DNA of 64,000 nucleotides, taken from the NCBI RefSeq assembly GCF_000182565.1, contig NW_015971539.1:1049219-1113218 (forward strand), read 5' to 3'. Position 1 is the stretch's first letter; each line of letters starts with the position of its first letter. The stretch comes from Spizellomyces punctatus DAOM BR117 (Eukaryota > Chytridiomycota > Chytridiomycetes > Spizellomycetales > Spizellomycetaceae). The notes under the pieces are model-generated. The model was not told where the DNA came from, ran no database searches, and saw nothing but the letters and a program-made list of their open reading frames with translations. Shown here piece by piece: positions 22,970-33,833 of the stretch. Made by a program: the position numbers and the translations under genes.

Positions 22970-24414
22970 CTAAAGTCTATGTGACATGGCGTAGTTACCG
23001 GTAACTCCACTATTTACGCTAACCTCTGAGACTGTTTTTGCCAACTGCCGTACATCTTGCTCCGTCGCAAGTGCTAGACAATGCCATGGTACCATTCCAG
23101 AGGAGTTTTGATCGCGTCCTTCTTTCTTGAGGTCTTCTTGATCATTGGTCTTTGACTTCGCTTTTGGCATCCATTTGCGAGTCTCAGCTCCCGCTTTCTC
23201 CTTGCCCTTTTTGAACTTGAATTTTAATGGGTCCTGAGAATGGACGAGTGTCCACCCATCTTCAAAGAAGGCATCGACTACCACATAGTCGCCTCGACGA
23301 AGATTCATTTCGTCGGGTTGCTCTGGCTTATGTGCAAATACGGCTTTGCAAAGAATGCCAGCCTCTCTTGGTGGTCGCCATGTAGAGGAGCCGCCAGCAA
23401 ATCGTGGAGGCGGGCCAGTGTACGTGCGGACGGCTGGCTTTGGCACCGTGGTCTCCAGGTTGCTCTGTGATGACGAACTAGATCGTGACTTGGCGGAGGT
23501 CCCACTTGGGCTTTTGAGGTCTTCCAACGTTCCAGATGAGAATAACAATGGGCCATCGGAGTATACGGACTTGTTACTTCCACCATACTCTGTAGATCCA
23601 TTATCGGATACATCCGATCCTGTTTGCGGGTCTCTCGATTTCGGTCCTTTTTTGACCGCTTTCGCCATCCACTCTTGAACTTTTGTCCCTTTCTCTTGCA
23701 TCTGCTCCGAGTCTCTACCAACCTCCCATGCTTTTCCCTTTCTTTTGCTTCGCATTACGCGTCGATGTCGTTTGAACCACACCAGGCCACCCATACCGAC
23801 AATGACGACCGCTGCCGTTGCTGTAACTGGGCCTACATAACTTGGTACACCTCCCCCGTTATTGGCCGCTGTGGTCTGGCAGGAACCAATGTCATTGGCT
23901 AGGAAGACATTCGAAAGCGAGCCCATGGCACCGTCAGGGGACGTCAGTGTCCAAGGTCCTTCATTAGCAATAACAGCTGAAGATGGCACAGAGTAGGTGT
24001 ATCGACTTAAGCTCCACTCCACAGGTGTGGTTGTGACGTTACAGCGGCTTCCTGCGGGTGTCTATTTAAGTTGTCAGTGTTATTTTCTTTCGCGGTCACT
24101 TCCGCCAAGTTGCTCCTACTTACCGCTAACTCGAGCATCAGTCTTTGGGCTGCTGCTGGCCGTAGGCCTTCCCACGTTATTGTTACTGGTTTTTCTCTTT
24201 GAAGATACCATCCCTCCGGCCCACCGGCCAGAACACCCCGGCACGCAAACGAAGAGGCATCGACCTTGTGCTCCACAAACCCAAGCCCTGTTCCAGGCGA
24301 GTTAGGTGGGACTGGGACAGCTTCCGCTCCAGTCAGGACTGATATGGCAATCCAGAAAAGGCACACTGGGAGGAATGAATGAGGACGGCATTGGAGTACT
24401 AGTGTGCTGGTCAT
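22970..24414 (-). CDS. Single-pass membrane protein with cytosolic SH3-like domain
   Basis: Two exons (24414-24124, 24061-22970), 460 aa. A signal peptide is visible (FLPVCLFWIAISVLTGAEA) after the chosen Met. The ectodomain of about 190 residues carries N-glycosylation (NVT) and cysteines. A TM helix follows (ATAAVVIVGMGGLVWF), then a basic stop-transfer segment (KRHRR). The tail is Ser-rich with a Lys/Asp region and holds an SH3-like domain: CKAVFAHKPEQPDEMNLRRG, then DYVVVDAFFEDGW and GMVPWHCL. Fungal membrane SH3 proteins such as Sho1 sense osmolarity and cell-wall stress, but this one has one TM rather than four, so it is an analogue at best. Confidence 0.78.
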
Positions 24415-25190
24415 TGCGGCGTTGGTCGCCGTCGTTCTCAGTACACAAGGATAATTCTTTGGATTACTTGCGGAGGGTGCCCAAGAGGGATAACGTAACG
24501 GCAAACCTCCCCTTGCACCGCCGCTCATTTCGCACACTTCTTTTGTTGAACGAAGCCAGCCGTTTCGTTTTTGCTTATCTGAACTCCACCTTCATTGGAT
24601 TCTGCATTCCAACCACATTAGAAACCTGCCGATCAGGCCATGAACATAAACAAAACACACTTAACAGAGTACAGAGTAGTGTATTTCTGTCTTGACCCGC
24701 TGTGGTGACGCTGGGGCAAGTATTAAGTCTATAAAGTCCACTCTTTTCTTCTTTTTCTTTTCACTGCTCAATCTCGCAACGAGTGCTCATTGCAAGGTTT
24801 CCGTCCTGATATGAGGGTATGGTCTGGAGCGATACAGCTCTCCTTTGAATCTGCACCTACTTGGCAATCTCTTATTGTAAACATACCTAACGTTTATCGT
24901 TCTTGTCAATAATGGAGCTGCATGCTGACGTCCTTTGCAGCCGGAAGTTAAAGGTGCCCCTTCTTGAGATAACTCAATGCTCCAAAAGTTGGCTGGTGAA
25001 GAGAATAAAACCAGTTCTAGTGTCAAGTGTGGGGAGTGTGCTTCTGCGCACAAAGTCATGCGACTAAGCCACGGTCAGCCGCGCTCACCTGACGCAATTT
25101 ACCTTAAAAGAGTATTATTAATTCAGCGCGCTTCTTTCTCGCCCCCGTCCTTCCAGATCACCCTCGTCGTCACCCTCTTAACTTGAGAAG
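24415..25190. other. Intergenic, 776 bp
   Basis: Divergent promoter space for the SH3 membrane protein (minus) and otubain (plus). A TATAAAG lies at 24730-24736. Short open frames have no motifs. Confidence 0.5.
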
Positions 25191-26336
25191 ATGCATCCGA
25201 GCGACACGGCCGCGCCGACCGCGGAGCAAGGGCTAGACCAACAGCAACAACCCATTGAAAATGGAGCTGATACTGGGAAAGACGACCGACCTTCCGATGA
25301 GGAAATTCTACGCTACGAACGAGCTATCAAAGAAGCCGAGACTGGCGCCTCACCGTTGATATCTGATATCTTGGGGATGCAAGGATTGGAGAAGGTTTGC
25401 GTTGCCTCTTATTTGGTTGGCATGAATATACAAAGGAGCAGAATAACCAAGTATGGTCTGTAAAGGAATTCGCCAGTGGACTGGAAATATTTCAGAGAAA
25501 AGTCAAGGTATCAATGCATTTTTGTGTTGCGCGCTAATAGGGGATAGTCCAATGATCCGTTCACTGATGCGATAAATTAAATAGCACCTTTCACAAACCT
25601 GCAAAGGAATGCGAACAGTCAAACGCGACGGAAACTGCTTTTATCGGGCTCTCAGTTTCCGCTTCTGCGAATTGTTATGGGAGCGACGGGGTACGCCATG
25701 GGCCCAAGCTGCTCTTGCACGGGCAGCTAGTACAAAAGACATTATGACTGAGATGGGTTATGACATGTCTCTATTGATCGATTTCTGGGAACCTTTCGAG
25801 ACGGCTTTGAAGCCCCAAGAGGATAGCAAGACTCTGTTGGAGATATTTCAAACCGAATATGTTAGTGATACCATTGTGTGCTACTTGAGATTGGTGACAG
25901 CTGCAGTCCTGAAAAAGGTAGGTGAATTGTGCATACTGAACTACATCGGAATCGTGTTGCAACTTTACGTGTTGATTATAGTATCGAGATTTGTTTGAGG
26001 CGTTCATTTTGGATAGTTATCCCTCGCTAGATGCGTTTATAGGTTCACAAGTGGAGCCGAGTAAGTGATACATATGCAGATCTTTGCAGTCACAGGGTAC
26101 TTGACCAATTCTGCTTTAAAGTGAATATTGAAGCCGACCAACCACACATCGTTGCCATTTCCAACGCCCTTGGCATCACGATCAGGATTGCCAACTTAGA
26201 TCCTACTCCTACGGATGCTGGAGTAAACTACCACGAACTTTCGCCAATGGAACCTTTGGAGGTACCTGGTGATGTGCCAGAGGTAGTGCTGTTGTATAGA
26301 CCAGGGCATTATGATGTATTATACCCATCAGGATAG
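25191..26336 (+). CDS. Otubain-type deubiquitinase (peptidase C65)
   Basis: Cysteine protease that removes ubiquitin (often K48-linked) from proteins. Exons: 25191-25394, 25436-25507, 25585-25917, 25982-26060, 26122-26336 (300 aa). Catalytic motifs: Asp-Cys in RDGNCFYRALSFRF at about residue 100, and the His in RPGHYDVLYP at the C-terminus. Other OTUB1 features: ISDILGMQGLEKE, WSVKEFASGLE, EYVSDTIVCYLRLVTAA, IEADQPHIVAISNALGI. Odd: the first intron must be only 41 nt (GTTTGC...CAAAG) to keep frame, the shortest accepted here. The first exon is Gln-rich and acidic. Confidence 0.9.
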
Positions 26337-26491
26337 CCCGCCCAAGTTTGCAATGTCGCGTGGATTTTGTTGCTGTAGTTTGCAATTTGGGCTTGTACAT
26401 ACAGATGCGGGTAAAGAGACAAATCGGGAATCTATTAATACACTAGGCTAAGTTTCTAGCTATACTTAACCTAGCGAGCCAAGGCACAGGG

Positions 26492-28037
26492 TTACTGCGA
26501 ACTCCACGTCTTTATCGTTTCATAGCCACTCATAGCTACCATGGCTCCTGAGCAAGCAAAGACGAGTTACAGCCAAAGTACGTTCACAGAAATGAGATAA
26601 GTAGGTTAACTTACCAGGCACAGTAACCAATAATCTCAATCTCAAGCCCTTGTAAAAGCCCGCCAGCCCCTCCTTAAGATATATACTTTTTGCCAAATAC
26701 CAGTAACCACGTCTAATTACTTCGGCATCCGCCGGACAACTTCTATCTAGCAGCTGATGGCGAATTCGAAGGATTTCAAAAGGATTATTTGCACAGACAG
26801 CACACAAACCAGCGAATCCGCCACTGATGCCGTTGACGATATGATCTCGATTTGGTATCCGTATACTTCGTTTTCTCTCAATAGCAGCCAGTACGCCATG
26901 CAGGAGGGGTTTGCTGTGTTCATAGGATCCCCACTGGACAGCGGAGGCTGGCGCATACGCTCCTATGTCTTAATAGCGTGTTGAAGGCCGTTTTCCGAGA
27001 AATAACAAAAGATAAACTACAAACGTACATGCAAGATATCCGCGGTAGAATCCCCGAAGTCCTTCGCTGCGCATGATTCTTTTCGCAAGATCTAAGTGGG
27101 TGCCAAACAATCAAAAGCCAGCTGACCCTGGGCAAAGATTTATTTGCCGCTTCGAAACGTAGCGTACCTATTGGTCCTGCATATAACCTTACCGCGAAAC
27201 AAAAAATCACCACCGATCAATCGTCGTTAACGAAATAAACAAATCACACCGCCTTCTTTCACTAATTCAATTCACCTCGAATTATGGTTGAACCCATTGA
27301 GGTTCTGCACTTGCAACCGCTGAGCCACCACATCAGCAGGGACATAAAACAGTCCGGCCGATATTTCCGCACAAGCCCCTTTAACCAACGTAAATCGGTG
27401 ATCTCGCTTGATCTGACTCAAAACGTTAGGATTGGCGCTCTCATACCAGCAATAAAACCTCTCAAAAACACACTCTTCTCCAACGTTTCTTTTGCCATTG
27501 ACTGTGCACACACATCTTGGGCCGTTTCGTAGGCAAGATAATACATTGCTTGTCCAGGAAAGGAACCGACGACTGCTGGCGGAAGGCCACGCCAGAATCG
27601 GGCGATCCCTAAATGTATGGATCTGTATCTTGCAAGGACATCCGAAAACGGAGAGTGTTCGATTACTCACCTTCAGTTTTGGCAATCCGCCATATAAGTC
27701 TAAGAATATTAGGTTCTCGACCAAAAGTTGCTTCCTAATCCATTATAGTATAGGGGATAAGGAAAACTCGCTTGCAGGAACTTCATGACCTTCTGAAAGC
27801 TTCACTTACCCGTTGCGACATGATTAATGTCTTGATGGTATCCAATGGAAAGAGACACGAGTCCACTCCCAAAATGAAAATGGAACCAAAGGCGGCATAG
27901 CGCGAAGAATCCATATCGGACAAATTGATGCGCTCTGGTGTCGAAGCTGCTGTCGTAGCTGCAGTAGGTGAAGGGTCCATCTGTGGTAGTTGCATATTGG
28001 GTAATTGTAACGGTGTCGGGTGCGTATCTATGGCCAT
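26492..28037 (-). CDS. Mitochondrial carrier family (SLC25) protein
   Basis: Inner-membrane transporter with three carrier repeats. Eight exons in phase: 28037-27810, 27734-27671, 27608-27472, 27412-27276, 27187-27168, 27091-27029, 26968-26615, 26547-26492 (352 aa). Repeat signatures: CLFPLDTIKTLIMSQR with KTEGIARFWRGLPPAVVGSFPGQ; YVPADVVAQRLQVQ with RSEGLRGFYRGYLAYIGAYAPAS; and CANNPFEILRIRHQ with KEGLAGFYKGL. The first and third Px[DE]xx[KR] motifs are a little divergent. One exon is only 20 nt (LYAGPI). The donor after 27472 is the least certain. Overall pattern is nearest to the SLC25A44-like group, so the substrate is not predicted. Confidence 0.87.
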
Positions 28038-28575
28038 GTTTGAAACGGAATGCAGAGCGATGGTATGGGCCAGTATTTACTGGCAGATCACATTGTAAAC
28101 TACTATTTACCGAGGTTGTTGCAAGTTACTTTGATGACATCTCGCTATTTTAAGCGTCTAGCGGGCATTTTGATTACGGAAGGCATTGACACGCGGTGAT
28201 CGCAGGAATAGAACATGCCGGCCATGGTCCTCGTATAATCGTGTTCTCTGTGTTGAACACGGTTAATACGAAAGATGTGTACAATCGCATTGCTTCGCAG
28301 TGAAGGTGAGCTCGAGTACAGTACTGAGGCAAAGGCATCAATGAAGGTATATTTTCCGGAGCCAATACTTTGATTTCATCTGAGGAACTATCACAACATG
28401 ACTTTGTAACAGTGATCTCCCAATGTATGCAAGCAAAAAGTATATTCGAAAGCGCACTCTCTACTCCACGTATATCGCTGTTTTTAAGCTCGTGTAAAAC
28501 AGAAGCTATATGTATCAAAAAATACAAAAGTATATACATAAACCCGAAAAGAAAAAGGACATATATGTCGTAGCT
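28038..28575. other. Intergenic, 538 bp
   Basis: Between two minus-strand genes. Nothing recognisable beyond A/T-rich sequence near 28500-28570 at the STB6-like 3' end. Confidence 0.5.
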
Positions 28576-31155
28576 TTATCCATCCTTCTTTTGCCTAGCA
28601 CTGCCCCCTTTCTTCCTCCACCATCCCTCTACACCACTCAAACGCCCTAAGAAGCCCAACACCGCTTCTTCCGCCTCCCCAACTCGTTCTTCGAGGACTC
28701 CAACAGCATAACGCACTCTCAACACCTCGTTCTCCACCTGTTCCACCTTCTCCACCAAAGCCTTTTGACGATTTTGCAGTTCGGTTATGGACGATTTCAG
28801 AGCAGCAGTCTGGGTTATATGGGTTTCGGTGTGAGTGGACAAATACGAGGTGTTCGTTGTAAGGGTCTTGAGAAGCGGTGGGATCGTATCTCCCAGTGCG
28901 TGCGAGAGGTGATGGAGGCGTCGAATTAACGCAGCTCTCTGGGAGATTAAGCGCGGATGAAGTGCGAGGGAAAGGGGTGGTATTGGAGATGTGGATATCG
29001 GGGATGAGGGGGCGGCAATGGGGGATGGAGACACGGCTGGAGATACACCGGCGGAAGATTCACCGCCTCCGCGGGACCTATCAGACGGCGCACCTTCAAT
29101 TGTTCCCCTTCGTCGAAGTGAAAGCGACGTTGGCGGTAAGGGCGGTGCTGCCAGGTCATTCAAATCCGTTGCCCTGCTTCCAAAATCAATGGAATGTCTC
29201 CCCAGTGTTCTCTCCCCACTTCGGCTTGTAGTTCCGTCACGTTTTTTGCTCAACTTTTCCAGTATGTTCATCTCGGTGCGTCGCACGCTGTCTAACGATA
29301 GAGCACGTCGGTGAATTGACGCGCGTTTGCCGCCAGATAGCCCGTCCGCAGGGGTAAGGGCAACCGGTGGTCGGCTCCGTTCCACAATATTTTCAACGAG
29401 GTCTCGAGCCTCGTCGTGTACATCCACATCATGACCTTGCGTTGAAGGGATGACCGTAGATACTTGCCGAGTGGCATTCCCGGACTCGGGAGCGTTTGCG
29501 CTGACATCAGCCTCACCATCGACGCCTTCATCATGAATGCCACCAGCTTCCTTGACAGTATGTGCCAGTTGCTTCATGCCTTTTGTTACCAGCTTCGACT
29601 TTTCCACTATGCCGCCAAGAGTCCGCGAGGTAGAGTCCTTTAGGCCGCGAAGCATACGAGCTGGTGTCGCCCGAAACTTTGGATGTTGCTGATTTTCCTC
29701 ATCAAGGTCGTCAATGGGCAACCCTGGCGGGGGCGGTTGTGCACTGATACTAGAGTTGACCGGGGCTGGGGCAGTTGAAGTAGCACTTAGTGGATCAGTA
29801 CGAAGCGGTAGCGCCGGTTGAGGGAGAGTGGCCACCGTTGGCGAGATAGGTGAAGTACCCGCCATTCTCGGTGATGGGGTCTGGGCATTAGGCGATGGGG
29901 CAGTCGGGACAGTCAAGTTCATGTTGTCGGTTCGCTTTTCTTTTTTCCTGCTCTGCTGTTTCTCTGTACGTTTTGCTACTCGTATCCAGCTATTCAGGAA
30001 ATATTCCAAGTCGTGTTCATTGCTTCCTGGACCAGCTATTGGGCCTTGTCCATCACTATCATCACCTCGACGATGCGACGCGGTAGGAAAACCGGTTATA
30101 TCTTCAATCTTGGAACGTAGAACGTTTACTGTAGATGAAACTGCTGCAACGGCCTGTGCCTGTGCTGGAACCCTCACGTAGAGAGTCTCAATCCTGTTTA
30201 TCGTCTTTCGATCAAACACATGTGTCACTCGCAACCCTTGTGACTTCTGAAAGTGCTTAATCTGTCTCGCTAGTCCGTTGAGCTCGTTTCCCATCTTTAC
30301 CGCGTATCCTAAGGCGCCTAGTTTTTGCTTCAACCCTTCCACTGTGCGTAACACGACTGTGACCAATGGCGGATCGCACCAATTACCGGGCTCAATCTCC
30401 ACATCATTGAAAGGACCAAATTCATTGTAAAATTGCTTCAAAGCAGCACTAGTAGAATTGCACATCAGACCATCCGCATACTCTGCATTGAGGAGTGCCA
30501 GTAAAACCAACGCTTGCTGCACCATCCTCCCCACTGTGAGAACACATTGGTCAAAAGGGAGCTGAGGACTTTGCTGGGTGCCAGTAATGCGATAAAACTT
30601 CTCACAAACTGCTTGTGATGGGGGCCGAAAGGAGAGGAGCGACCGTTCCCCGCAACCGAACCGACGCAAATTAATATTGAGAACGAGTGTGGCAAGGTGC
30701 GCGTCATAGTCTCCATCTGGAACAGGTATACATGGACTATCGGGGCAAATGAGCCCAGTGTCTTGCAAAAGGAGAACGGAACTTGATCAGGCTACCCACC
30801 TTGAGGCTTTACTGAACCATTCTGGATTTCCCACCATCACCACCCCAAAGCCAGTCTCGCGCATCTGCAGCCTGTCCACCTCCAGCTGCGCAAATGCCTT
30901 TTGAATTTTTACATCGTACTCTTCCCCTACATCGCCACTGAATTCTGCTACGGCAAACAAGGCCACATGTTCAGTCCTTCCGGTGTAGACAGCAAATGTA
31001 TTAAAAATGCGTCCGCGGTTGACAACCCAGTCGACATTAACGTAGAGCTGATAGCCTGAGAGAGCAAGGCAGTTGTTAAATACTGTTATATTCGAACCAC
31101 TTTGTGAGAGATGAGTAAGTGTTTGGCGTTCGCCGGAAAGAAAATGGCGAGACAT
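28576..31155 (-). CDS. STB6-like N-terminal domain protein
   Basis: Two exons (31155-30813, 30761-28576), 842 aa. The N-terminal 300 residues look like the STB6/STB2 domain of fungi: LALSGYQLYVNVDWVV, FNTFAVYTGR, PEWF, then LICPDSPCIPVPDGDYD and FYNEFGPFNDVEIEPG. A peptidoglycan-binding-like stretch with FQKSQGLRVTHVFDRKTINRI follows. The middle is Pro/Ser/Thr-rich and the end is a coiled coil of about 110 residues (LKSSITELQNRQKALVEKVE). Yeast Stb2/Stb6 were linked to Sin3, but molecular function is unclear. Reading through exon 1 stops early; a GTAAAG donor at 30812 restores the frame. Confidence 0.72.
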
Positions 31156-31827
31156 CTAGCCCTCAAGAGCGTCGACGACGGACTTTGAACGATCGATCTG
31201 CGCCAATGGCCCATTCGCACAGTCATGAAAGAAACAACCAATGGAATAACCTCCACATGCTCCCACATGACTTGCAAAAAATCGGCGGACTATAAAAGCC
31301 CTCCTCCCTCGCTACCTTTCTGTTTTTTTTCTTTAGGAAGTTATTCGGATTCATATCTTATTGAATACGGTAACCCACTATACAACTATTAATCTTATTA
31401 AAGGTGCTACTTTCATGCGTTGGCCTTTCTCTCCACAGGTCAATCGCTTCCATGCCACTTGAGAGGAACGTCTGGGCTCATTCTGAAGGGGATATCTCAT
31501 GGTCGAGAGGCCAGATGGTTATTCCCTATTAGCGATCCCTACATTTGGATACGTTTTGGTTGGCGTATGGCAACGTGCAAGCAGAGGTGCGGTCTGTCAA
31601 CATGGGATTACATGGAGCTACTGCCTGTTGGCCCATTCTTGTGCGTAGGTCATGATGTTTCCTTGACCAGACGGCGCAACCCCATCTGCATTTGCGCAAT
31701 TCTTTTACAGCCTGTGAATATCGCAATTCTTTTACAGCCTGTGAATATCACTTGAGGACACTTTTCTGCCAGCAGAATTGTTATTTGTGCACCAGGCCCA
31801 AATGTCGTGTACATACGTAGTATCCTG
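31156..31827. other. Intergenic, 672 bp
   Basis: Promoter side of the STB6-like gene and 3' side of the UBTD gene. It contains an exact 2 x 27 bp tandem duplication at 31696-31749. No gene is seen. Confidence 0.5.
31696..31749. repeat. Perfect tandem duplication, 2 x 27 bp
   Basis: Unit begins GCAATTCTTTTACAGCCTGT and ends GAATATC; copies at 31696-31722 and 31723-31749 are identical, so the event is recent or the site is polymorphic. Confidence 0.9.
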
Positions 31828-32715
31828 CTATACTTCAGGGATCAGCATCACCTGGATAACTCCTCCCTCCGCCAATTTGAGCTCCTTCACAGCGGTTATA
31901 TCTGCAATTGGTCTGCCCAAATAAAAAAACTTTAAACAGACTCGTCCGCCCTTGCTAGCCTGCGGGTTCAACTCTGCTTTCTCTTCCACCAACGCACGCA
32001 ACTCCTTTATGGTTTCCTCGCCCGTAACGGAGAGTTTGATATCTTTCCCGGAACTCAATCGCGCAACCAAGGTCTTTTTCGGACGATGTGACGTCGGGGA
32101 AGGTATTATTACCTCCTCTGCTTTAGACGACGGTGCCTCGCCCTGAATTTGGTTCTTGTATTCGCTTGCTCCTTCCTTGTCTACAATGAGATTCTTTGGC
32201 TCTACTATGCACATTACTGGTATCACATAATTGCTCCCCAATTCGTCATAGCAGCCGTCGGAAAGGTTACCGGTTGGAACTGTGATATTGGCGCTATCAA
32301 CGATGGCTTGGGCTAAATCCATGGAAGGTGATTCGCATGCGGCCCGTAGTGCTTGCCATATTTCCGGGCGGCCCTGCCATCGCAAACGTCCTGGGTTTGA
32401 GCCTATCGGGCGAACCAAGTAACCGGACGTCGGAACCTACCGAATATGCTGGTTGAGTATCCCAAAAAGCATCTCGTTGTCTCTGCAATTCTGTCCTCGT
32501 CATCGGTGTCTCCGAACTCCAAGCGAGTGATTTTTTGTCGACTAAAGGTTTGTTCCCTCCTTCAAAGCAGAAATAGTTCAACGTCAGTTGCCTCCCTCCT
32601 TGCACGCTCGTCGCAGACCTACCCACTCACCAGTAGGGACACCGGTCACTCCTCCATTATCGGCCCTATTCCGTTCCTGTTGCCCGTCCTCGTCTCTGGA
32701 GAGACAGGAACCCAT
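31828..32715 (-). CDS. Ubiquitin domain-containing protein, UBTD1/2 type
   Basis: Three exons (32715-32631, 32559-32441, 32373-31828), 249 aa. It begins MGSCLS, an N-myristoylation sequence as in animal UBTD proteins (Gly2 plus Cys4). The UBTD N-domain is RTELQRQRDAFWDTQPAYSG, then RPEIWQALRAACES and LAQAIVDSANITVPTG, with CYDELGSNYVIPVMC. A Ser/Pro linker leads to a C-terminal ubiquitin-like fold (ARLSSGKDIKLSVTGEETIK, FFYLGRPIADI), with no terminal Gly-Gly, so it is not conjugated. In animals these proteins bind E2 enzymes. It is divergent from the flagellar gene 330 bp away. Confidence 0.9.
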
Positions 32716-33044
32716 GGCCCAGGTGTTGTGTACACTGCGTTACGCTAAGAATGATTCACCTCAAAATGGCCGTTATTCAGAACTGACCACGGTGAATACC
32801 AACTGTTGATGCTAATCCAAATTGGAGGTAGGTTCTGCAGGCTCTGGGCAAAGTCCTCCCAGTTTGAGTTCCTGTTTTTCCGTGATCTTGCCTTGCCCTT
32901 GCTCGGATGCAAGGGCCGAGGCCGATTACGTGATGTGACTCAGTTCAGTGGCAGCTGCTCGCCTAAGCGACACACGCAAGCGCAACCGCGTCCAGCTGCG
33001 ACGTTCCGCCCACCTCCTTCGAACCTAAAAACGAACGATTCAGC
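32716..33044. promoter_or_regulatory. Shared divergent promoter region (UBTD / DNAL1)
   Basis: 329 bp between two start codons pointing away from each other. No TATA box is seen. The two genes need not be co-regulated; one is flagellar. Confidence 0.45.
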
Positions 33045-33644
33045 ATGTCAAAAGGAACATCCATAAAGGACGCTATCAAAGCATGGGAAGAAAAAACCAA
33101 TGAAACTGCGGCGGAAGCAACAAAAGTCAAGCTGACCTCATGCCAGCCCTTCATTCAAAAAATGGACGCATCACTCGCCCAACTCACAAAAGTCGAACAG
33201 CTCGCGTTATCAACAAACCAAATTGAGAAAATCTCTAATCTCCAAGGCCTACCCCACCTTCGTATTCTCTCTCTCGGTCGAAACAGCATCAAGAAGATTG
33301 AGGGCTTGGATGCAGTAGCGGACACCCTGGAGGAATTATGGATATCCTATAACCAGATCGAGAGGTTGAACGGAGTGGAAGTGTGCAAGAAGCTCAAAGT
33401 CATATATGCTAGCAACAACAAAATTAAAGACTGGGCTGGCTTGCAGCCATTGGCATCGCTGCCTGCCATAGAAGATGTCTTGTTTGTTGGAAATCCGCTA
33501 GAGGAGAAAGCTACCGCGGACGGAATATGGGTGACAGAAATGGCCAAGAAATTTCCAACTCTGCGAAGATTGGACGGAAAACCAATTATCAGGGAGGATG
33601 ACGGTGCAGGAGGGGAGGATGGGGACGGAGAGAAGGCCGACTAG
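33045..33644 (+). CDS. DNAL1: Axonemal outer-arm dynein light chain 1
   Basis: Leucine-rich-repeat protein that binds the dynein gamma heavy-chain motor domain in flagella. Single exon, 199 aa (animal and algal proteins are about 190-198). It starts MSKGTSIKDAIKAWEEK, a typical DNAL1 head. The repeats read VEQLALSTNQIEKI, LRILSLGRNSIKKIEGL, LEELWISYNQIERL and LKVIYASNNKIKDW. The capping region (DVLFVGNPLEEKA, FPTLRRLDGKPI) is also conserved. This gene implies a motile flagellum at some life stage and thus a zoosporic lineage. Confidence 0.95.
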   Translation: MSKGTSIKDAIKAWEEKTNETAAEATKVKLTSCQPFIQKMDASLAQLTKVEQLALSTNQIEKISNLQGLPHLRILSLGRNSIKKIEGLDAVADTLEELWISYNQIERLNGVEVCKKLKVIYASNNKIKDWAGLQPLASLPAIEDVLFVGNPLEEKATADGIWVTEMAKKFPTLRRLDGKPIIREDDGAGGEDGDGEKAD

Positions 33645-33833
33645 ATAGATGCACGGATGCCTTGGACTGTTACGTTGCTCCAAATTCGATCTTGCTCATG
33701 TATGTTTAAACGATCGCTGTAATGCGTAATCTTTTGAAAACATTTTCGTATAGAAAGGGCTGAAAAATTAGGTATTTTGCTATAATACAAGAATTAGAAG
33801 GATATTGTACAAAAATAAATCCTCGCCATATAA

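Noticed and set aside
23997-24695. Plus-strand ORFs opposite the SH3 membrane protein
   Set aside because: Antisense to the signal peptide and ectodomain of a two-exon gene with clear domain features.
30762-30812. Apparent frameshift or 18-nt intron in the STB6-like gene
   Set aside because: A GTAAAG donor at 30812 and the CAAG acceptor give a 51-nt intron with correct phase.
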